Source: Chiayiivirga flava (GTDB lineage: Bacteria; Pseudomonadota; Gammaproteobacteria; Xanthomonadales; Xanthomonadaceae). Taken from it: 64,000 bases of DNA. Below the pieces are notes generated by a model, which was not told the DNA's origin, searched no databases, and was given only the letters and a program-made list of their open reading frames with translations. Shown piece after piece: positions 60,501 through 64,000 of the stretch; positions within the stretch are counted from its first letter, which is position 1; each line of letters begins with the position of its first letter. The stretch spans positions 868,001 through 932,000 of the forward strand of contig NZ_JACHHP010000001.1 in the NCBI RefSeq assembly GCF_014202825.1. Reading direction: 5' to 3'. The translations under genes were made by a program, and so were the position numbers.

Positions 60501-61731
60501 CTTCGACGTACAGCAGCGCGCCGGCGATATCGAGCAGCGAGGATTCGTTCGCGGGGCGGTGGCCGCTGGCCACCTGGTGCACGGCATCGCGCTGCTCGAC
60601 CACGACGCGACGCGCGACGCCCAGGCCGAGCATGCCGAGCGTGTCGGACACGCGGTCGAGCACGTCGACCTGCGACGACAGTTCCGCCGGCTGCGCGTTC
60701 TGCGTGCGCAGGTACAGATCGAGCGCGTCCTTGACGCGCATCAGGTCGTCCTTGATCGCGGCCGACACGGTGTCGAGCAGGGCGCGATTGTGGCCGCTCA
60801 TGCTGCCGCGCGCGTGTTCGATTTCCTCGCTGCTCGGCAGCAGGGATGCGAGGTTGAAGGTCTCGCGCAGTTCGCCGATGCGGCCGTGTTCGGTCGGCGC
60901 ATGGGCGACGAAGTAGAGGAGATTGCGCGTCAGCTCGCGCGGCGGATCGACCCGGAAGCTGTTTTCGCCCGCATCGGCGAGGCGCTTGATCTCGCGCTCC
61001 ACCTTGCCGATGGTCTGCTTGAGCTGCGGGCTCGGTTCGAAGGCCTTGGCACGCAGCGCGTCGAGCACGCTCGCGGCCACCCAGAACAGGCGGCGCGCTT
61101 CTTCCTGCGCCGTGATCGAAACGAGCTTGTCGCAGACCTGCGCCAGCGTCGAGATGTTCTGGTCGGGGTTGTCGTTCTTGAACCACTTGAGCAGCGCGAT
61201 CTGGAAGTGCCCGCGCAGCGTGGTCGCGGCGCGGCGCAGCTCCTGCTCCGGCATCGGCGTCGCGGGGCCCTGCGCGGACGCGGGCAGCGGGCGACCGAGA
61301 TCGGGCGTGAACAGCACGATTTCCGACAGGCCCTTTTCGCCGCGCGCGGCGCGCAGATCGTTGAGCAGCGGCAGCAGGACGATGGGGATGTCCTTGTGGC
61401 CGCTCTGCAGGCGTTCGAGGTAGTCCGGCAGCTGCACGATGCCGCGCATCAGCACGGCGTAGGCTTCGTCGCGTTCCTTGACGTCGCTGTCGAGCAGCGC
61501 CGAGGCGAGCTGCTCCATTTCCTCGGTCACCATCGCCGCGCCGTACAGCTCCACCATGCGCAGCGTGCCCTGCACCTGGTGCAGGTAGGTGGCGCAGAAG
61601 CGCATCTGGCTGGCGTCGTTGGGATCCTCGACGTAGGCCTCGAGCGCCTGCTGGGCCTGCTTCAGGGTCTCGTCCAGCTCGCCCTTGACCCAGGTCAGCG
61701 TGGTGAAATCGATGTCGTCGTTCGGCCTCAT
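54505..61731 (-). CDS. chpA: Hybrid chemotaxis histidine kinase ChpA (CheA-type)
   Basis: A 2408-residue CheA-like kinase controlling type IV pili. Hpt-like domains: a degenerate one with His51 (HQVQGT), a canonical one with His711 (HTLKGSG), one with His969 (HTMNGA, Asn instead of Lys) and a canonical one with His1664 (HTLKGGA). An acidic Ala/Asp-rich stretch (about 1050-1560) lies between the last two. Then come the dimerisation and ATPase domains (about 1800-2110, with HMLRNAIAHGLE, DDGRGLD and GRGVGMDVV), a CheW domain, and a receiver with Asp2333 (LLDIEMP). The ATG at 61731 overlaps the pilK stop; a longer upstream frame is rejected. P. aeruginosa ChpA is similar in size (2472). Confidence 0.94.
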   Translation of the reverse strand: MRPNDDIDFTTLTWVKGELDETLKQAQQALEAYVEDPNDASQMRFCATYLHQVQGTLRMVELYGAAMVTEEMEQLASALLDSDVKERDEAYAVLMRGIVQLPDYLERLQSGHKDIPIVLLPLLNDLRAARGEKGLSEIVLFTPDLGRPLPASAQGPATPMPEQELRRAATTLRGHFQIALLKWFKNDNPDQNISTLAQVCDKLVSITAQEEARRLFWVAASVLDALRAKAFEPSPQLKQTIGKVEREIKRLADAGENSFRVDPPRELTRNLLYFVAHAPTEHGRIGELRETFNLASLLPSSEEIEHARGSMSGHNRALLDTVSAAIKDDLMRVKDALDLYLRTQNAQPAELSSQVDVLDRVSDTLGMLGLGVARRVVVEQRDAVHQVASGHRPANESSLLDIAGALLYVEATLDDQVQHLGAGGQQASGDAAQPMQLAETRRVLEAVVKEAQTNFANAKQAFVAFIESNWDHSQLETVPSLMSEVSGAMRIVELPRPAQYLDAVKVFTQVELLSRRRVPAGTQMETLADVLASLEYFLEALGEHRAGREKILDVAQRSLEALGYWPVPVQAVAPTEADRADVDARVAEAMAGQDVADDPYADQVPLLIAETPLPPPSLRAPPVVTDVPPPPVVERVPEPAQVAPAVEPPAADAGAQLAGFEGASDEIDDEIREVFVEEVQEEIANLEDLLPTWKQDPSNLDHLKSIRRVFHTLKGSGRLVGALTLGEFSWKIENMLNRVLDHTIQPTAAVTDLVDNAFNALPELLAALRGQGTAHVDLEAIKAIADRVAAGEQVRYEPRAFVPAATAAPLPTAPSAPEDATPAQTPADAAIAADEAAAPAIDGIEPHVVEAEAEASAAHEEAEAEPADAVETPSVFDLPADELDLAIAAERDTGHDLDVEPDAQELRDAEPAAPPAPASASIAVPSIDPVLFDILKAEVAGHLETVDAYLAAASTAPQPIGDTLLRAIHTMNGAFAMTDVPVITDVLGPLEGYLKRVLAHGLVPDAAGRAALQDTGDAVRALMLELERPQPQLVDLAPLAERIAAARDALPEPGGPTAAPLMPTESAEPAAADSFDADAAERGPGLTEAVSMTSLQDDASELDELDLDAFESRLDQLLADDGFAATSPDASVPDGALDIDADVTLTETSITSDDIDDAFLPISDLAIDDAVPAASDATRPEPAYADESLPDADVADIGEAASSRAIDLLGADDAGDASADVVVTDADRIAWAEAARADAPTAAAADDDLPFEFDATEQAELEAELLALDDTGAAVADGAFEVIEVELDGAPISAQDAAAAPTTDDAELMSAQLEVDAAAGFGGDAPAPAETDDEELRAFIDDVAVSDVAVAPADGGSSGDLRDDLAADAAPATDDTRADDVSVAAADDFIVLAESDDASRALADDATDANAAATSDDIDAFWRDLDLQDEASAATTPQATEPAPEASVEAPVEATTLDDFDWDALERETRPDATLESASEPDATPAAPADAADAPADDVDSLAVDEVAERPADSQAEAEPEAESEADSEADSEADSEADSEATTDAVAMRTTEATADTSEDSFDDLIFDDEPEPKPAPAAIEPPAAPRPDPRDLAIAAAFLAGLDEADPDPDAPLDLADMDEELLDIFLEEGGDLLDHSDALMAKLRDTPEDRESVVGLQRDLHTLKGGARMAGIAPVGDLSHSMESLLEAVAEGRRELPHHGVELLQRAFDRLHTMVTRVGERRALAMPTLLIERVEALSHGHTPELPQGAEQIAANEAGTPAPAEAAAPVFKRPAPVSAPIADLLGDEDDIAARLPQEQIRIRADLLDRLVNYAGEVAIYRARLEQQLGLFRGNLSELEQTTLRLREQLRKLEIETEAQIVARYQREAEIGGEQAFDPLELDRFSTLQQLSRALSESAADIVNLQGSLDDHTRQYETLLLQQSRVSSDLQEGLMRTRMVPFDSLVPRLRRIMRQTGTELGKKAQLKVDGAQGEMDRNVLERMTAPLEHMLRNAIAHGLETPEDRIAAGKPDEGTVRVHVLREGSEVVIRVSDDGRGLDRDAIRRKAISRGLLAEDVTVSDRDLYAYILEPGFSTAETVSKIAGRGVGMDVVYSEIRQLGGTLQIDSVRGRGTDFTIRLPFTLAVTQAVFVKQGETSFAVPIASVQGVARIDRDELDAKLAAGDAKFVYAGEDYVIHDMGLLLGDAPVKAEGSLQVPLLLARSGDQRAAICVDQVIGSREIVVKPVGPQVGSIPGIFGATIMGDGRVIVILDVAPLVRRHVATRKADEPRIAAPVVEARRTPLVMVVDDSITMRKVTSRVLERHSYEVLTAKDGVDAIEKLADRVPDVMLLDIEMPRMDGYELATHMRNDVRLRGVPIIMITSRTGEKHRQRAFEIGVDRYLGKPYQEAELMRNVQEILKVGRGEPA
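57106..57189. repeat. 12-base tandem repeat inside chpA
   Basis: Seven units of GGCTTCGCTGTC run from 57106 to 57189; the first four are identical and the rest carry one or a few changes. On the coding strand they give repeated Ser-Glu-Ala-Asp tetrapeptides in the acidic linker before His1664. Being a multiple of three, copy-number change would alter linker length without a frameshift. Confidence 0.95.
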
Positions 61732-62615
61732 GCCGGGATCTCTTTCGTGGTGCGCAGGTACGCGAGGGTCTGACGACCACCGGTGCGGACCAGTTGCGGA
61801 TGGGTCCAGTTGCTGGCCTCGCCCGGACCCAGCACCAGCAGTCCGTTGGGTTGCAGCAGGCGCGCAAGCGCGTCGAGCAGTTCGCCGCGACGTTCGCGTG
61901 CGAAGTAGATCAGCACGTTCTGGCAGAAGATGAGATCGAGTTTGCGCAATGGCGCTCTCGATGCGTGCAGCAGGTTGACGCAGGCAAAGCCGACCCGCCG
62001 CCGCAGCTTCTCGACGATGCGGAACTGCTCGCCGTCGACGGTCTCGATCGCGTGCTCGCGGTAGTTGGGCGGGATCTCGGCCAGCCGGTGCATCGGATAC
62101 AGCGCCTGGCGCGCCATCGCGAGCGCGGGCTGGCTGACGTCGGTGGCGGTGATGCCGAACAGGCGCTGCGGCTCGAAGCCCGACAGCGCGGCATCGAGCA
62201 CCATCGCGAGCGTGTAGGCCTCCTCGCCGGTCGAGCAGCCCACCGAGAGCGCATGCAGCGAGCGGTCCGCCGGCACCCCGGCCAGCCACTGCGGCAGCCA
62301 CTCGTCGCGGATCAGGTTCAGCGACGGCATGTGCCGGAAGAAGTGCGTCTCGTGCACGGTGAGGTGGTCGACGAGCGCCGCCCATTCCATCGCGCCGCGC
62401 GCGCCGTCGAGCAGTTCGTCGTAGTAGCGGCGGAACTCGGTGTGGCCGGTTTCGCGCATGCGACGGCGCAGGCCGGTTTCCAGAAACGGCTTGCGCTCCG
62501 GCGGCACGATGACGCCCGTGCGCGATTCGAGCAATCGCACCCAGCGCTCGAACTCGGCGTCGTCCATGATCGGACGCGCCGCGCCGTGCGTGGCGGAACT
62601 CGCTGCGATGCCCAT
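61728..62615 (-). CDS. pilK: CheR-type methyltransferase PilK
   Basis: A 295-residue SAM-dependent methyltransferase that methylates glutamates of the PilJ receptor. The N-terminal helical domain has 'LLESRTGVIVPPERKPFLETGLRRRM' (abridged), followed by 'VHETHFFRHMPSLNLIRDEWLP', the SAM loop 'LSVGCSTGEEAYTLAM' (about 124-139), 'ATDVSQPALAMA' and 'DLIFCQNVLIYF' (about 229-240). ATG at 62615; the stop overlaps the chpA ATG by four bases. Positioned as in P. aeruginosa pilJ-pilK-chpA. Confidence 0.93.
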   Translation of the reverse strand: MGIAASSATHGAARPIMDDAEFERWVRLLESRTGVIVPPERKPFLETGLRRRMRETGHTEFRRYYDELLDGARGAMEWAALVDHLTVHETHFFRHMPSLNLIRDEWLPQWLAGVPADRSLHALSVGCSTGEEAYTLAMVLDAALSGFEPQRLFGITATDVSQPALAMARQALYPMHRLAEIPPNYREHAIETVDGEQFRIVEKLRRRVGFACVNLLHASRAPLRKLDLIFCQNVLIYFARERRGELLDALARLLQPNGLLVLGPGEASNWTHPQLVRTGGRQTLAYLRTTKEIPA

Positions 62616-62642
62616 CGGCGCGGCCCGATCCCCTGCCCCGCC

Positions 62643-64000
62643 TTAACCCGGCAGCTTGAAGTCGGCGACCGAGCGGCGCAGGTCGGCGGCGAGCTGCGCG
62701 AGGTTGCCGATCGATTCGGCGGTCTGGCTCGCACCCACCGAGGTCTGCGTGGTGATTTCCTGAATCACGTTCATCGTCGCCGAGATGTTGGTCGCCGCAG
62801 CGGACTGCTGGCGTGCGGCCTCGGAGATGTTCTGAATCAGGTCCGCAAGGTCGTTCGACACCGTTTCGATTTCGCCGAGCGCCAGGCCCGCGTCCTCGGC
62901 CAGGCGGGCACCGGCCACCACTTCCGCGGTGGTCTGTTCCATCGACGACACCGCTTCGTTGGTGTCGGCCTGAATCGTCTGCACCAGCGTTTCGATTCGC
63001 TTGGTGGCGTTGGACGCGCGTTCGGCGAGTCGCTGCACTTCGTCGGCCACGACCGCGAAGCCGCGGCCCGCTTCACCGGCCGATGCCGCCTGAATTGCGG
63101 CGTTCAGCGCGAGGATGTTGGTCTGCTCGGAGATGTCATTGATGAGTTCGACGATCGAGCCGATTTCCTGCGAGCTTTCACCCAGTCGCTTGATTCGCTT
63201 CGAGGTTTCCTGAATCTGGTCGCGGATCGAGTCCATGCCCTGGATCGTCTGGCGCACCACTTCGGCGCCTTTTGCGGCGATCTGCACCGAGCGCTGCGCA
63301 ACGTCCGCCGATTCGGCGGAGTTCTTCGAAACTTCGTCGATCGAGACCGCAATTTCGTTGATCGCCGCCGACGCGGACGTGATCTGCTGGGCCTGGTGCT
63401 CTGCGGCTTCGGCCAGGTGCATTGCGGTCGCCTGCGTTTCCTGCGCGGCGGCGGCCACCTGCACGGCGGTCTCGTTGATCGTGGTCACCAGCGAGCGCAG
63501 CGCTTCGACGGCGAAGTTGATCGAGTCCGCGATCGCGCCGGTGATGTCCTCGGTAACGGTCGCGCGGACGGTGAGGTCGCCTTCTGCGAGCGATCCCATT
63601 TCGTCGAGCAGGCGCAGAATCGCTTCCTGGTTGCGCTGGTTCAGTTCCTGGGTGACGCGGAAGCGCTTGACCTGGTCGCGGTACAGGGTGAAGAGCAGGC
63701 CGAGGATGCCGACGATGGCGAGCGCGCCGGCGCCGTAGCCGATGTAGGTGTTCGGGAACGGACGCGACGACGGCAGGTTGATCAGCGCCTGGTTGAGCGT
63801 GCGGGCGTCCTGCAGCAGGTCGTTGGAGCTGGTGAAGATGGTGTCGGCCGCTTCCTTGACCTCGAACAGTTCGGTGGACGCGTTGAGGATGGTTTCCACG
63901 TCCGCCTGCACGCTGGCGTAGAGTTCGGCGACCTTGGCCAACGGATCGCGCGCGGCCGGGCTGTCGATGCGGCGGATGTTCTGTTCCGGCAGGCCGTTCT
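62643..64000 (-). CDS. pilJ: Methyl-accepting chemotaxis protein PilJ (N-terminus beyond the window)
   Basis: The last 451 or so residues of a membrane chemoreceptor; the frame stays open to the window edge, so the start is missing. Visible are the end of a periplasmic helical domain, a transmembrane helix ('[22 protein letters not shown]', abridged), a HAMP domain and the signalling hairpin with '[28 protein letters not shown]', whose key tip is [19 protein letters not shown]. Methylation-type Glu/Gln pairs flank it. PilJ senses surface contact and type IV pili and drives ChpA. A start at the internal TTG near 63941 is not real, since similarity continues upstream. Confidence 0.93.
   Translation of the reverse strand, partial: NGLPEQNIRRIDSPAARDPLAKVAELYASVQADVETILNASTELFEVKEAADTIFTSSNDLLQDARTLNQALINLPSSRPFPNTYIGYGAGALAIVGILGLLFTLYRDQVKRFRVTQELNQRNQEAILRLLDEMGSLAEGDLTVRATVTEDITGAIADSINFAVEALRSLVTTINETAVQVAAAAQETQATAMHLAEAAEHQAQQITSASAAINEIAVSIDEVSKNSAESADVAQRSVQIAAKGAEVVRQTIQGMDSIRDQIQETSKRIKRLGESSQEIGSIVELINDISEQTNILALNAAIQAASAGEAGRGFAVVADEVQRLAERASNATKRIETLVQTIQADTNEAVSSMEQTTAEVVAGARLAEDAGLALGEIETVSNDLADLIQNISEAARQQSAAATNISATMNVIQEITTQTSVGASQTAESIGNLAQLAADLRRSVADFKLPG

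Noticed and set aside
52696-61773. A 3025-codon open frame on the plus strand, antisense to chpA and chpB
   Set aside because: It is a shadow of GC-rich codon bias: its product is Ser/Ala/Arg-rich without domain motifs, while the opposite strand has intact CheA and CheB domains.
61732-62385. N-terminal extension of chpA into pilK
   Set aside because: The extension is another frame of pilK. The ATG at 61731 overlaps the pilK stop and starts an N-terminus like that of ChpA.

Overview
This 64 kb chromosomal window is very GC-rich and comes from a gammaproteobacterium of the Xanthomonadales (Lysobacterales) type. The evidence is the IF3 and PrpC/AcnD/PrpF sequences, the csrA-tRNA-Ser-tRNA-Arg order, the petABC-sspAB order, the gspGHIJKLMN order, a complete-looking Pil-Chp chemosensory locus, and many short intergenic palindromes of the kind common in this group. 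The secreted protein ending in an acidic Phe-Glu tail (26384-28558) resembles exported proteins of Rhodanobacteraceae-like bacteria. I infer the order with good confidence; I cannot name a genus. I see no prophage, insertion sequence, CRISPR array or rRNA operon.

Layout. Positions 104-6586 hold the methylcitrate (propionate) genes prpC, acnD and prpF, with two small unrelated genes inserted before prpF. Positions 6739-14431 are a signalling region: an ECF sigma factor facing a Ser/Thr kinase with TPR repeats, the tRNA-Ser/tRNA-Arg/csrA unit, and a second membrane Ser/Thr kinase fused to a formylglycine-generating-enzyme-like domain next to a double-FHA membrane protein. Positions 15348-19052 encode the cytochrome bc1 complex (petABC) followed by sspA-sspB; a DegS/AlgW-like protease is divergent. 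D-2-hydroxyglutarate dehydrogenase and serA form a divergent, metabolically linked pair (20389-23148). thrS-infC follows (23593-26059), without the usual rpmI-rplT.

Positions 26384-38486 are mixed: a secreted one-heme beta-propeller-like protein, a Tat-exported carboxylesterase, cstA with its small partner, the minCDE division genes with a small HExxH-type protein, a DUF6607 protein behind a possible Fur site, and small membrane proteins. Positions 38718-42425 hold an SDR enzyme and an overlapping house-cleaning operon (hisN, nudE, cysQ, mazG). Positions 42529-48351 are the pseudopilin and assembly-platform half of a type II secretion system (gspG to gspN); gspC, D, E and F are not in the window. 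bioA, an EamA transporter and rsmE come next.

The right end (51703-64000, minus strand) is the Pil-Chp pathway that controls type IV pili: pilJ (cut by the window edge), pilK/cheR, a 2408-residue chpA, a chpB with an extraordinarily long acidic linker, and chpC. Two families of inverted intergenic repeats recur throughout. Family A has the core GTCCCGGCG..CGCCGGGAC. Family B has the core CTTCTCCC..GGGAGAAG. Several lie inside normally compact operons (between minC and minD, between gspH and gspI).
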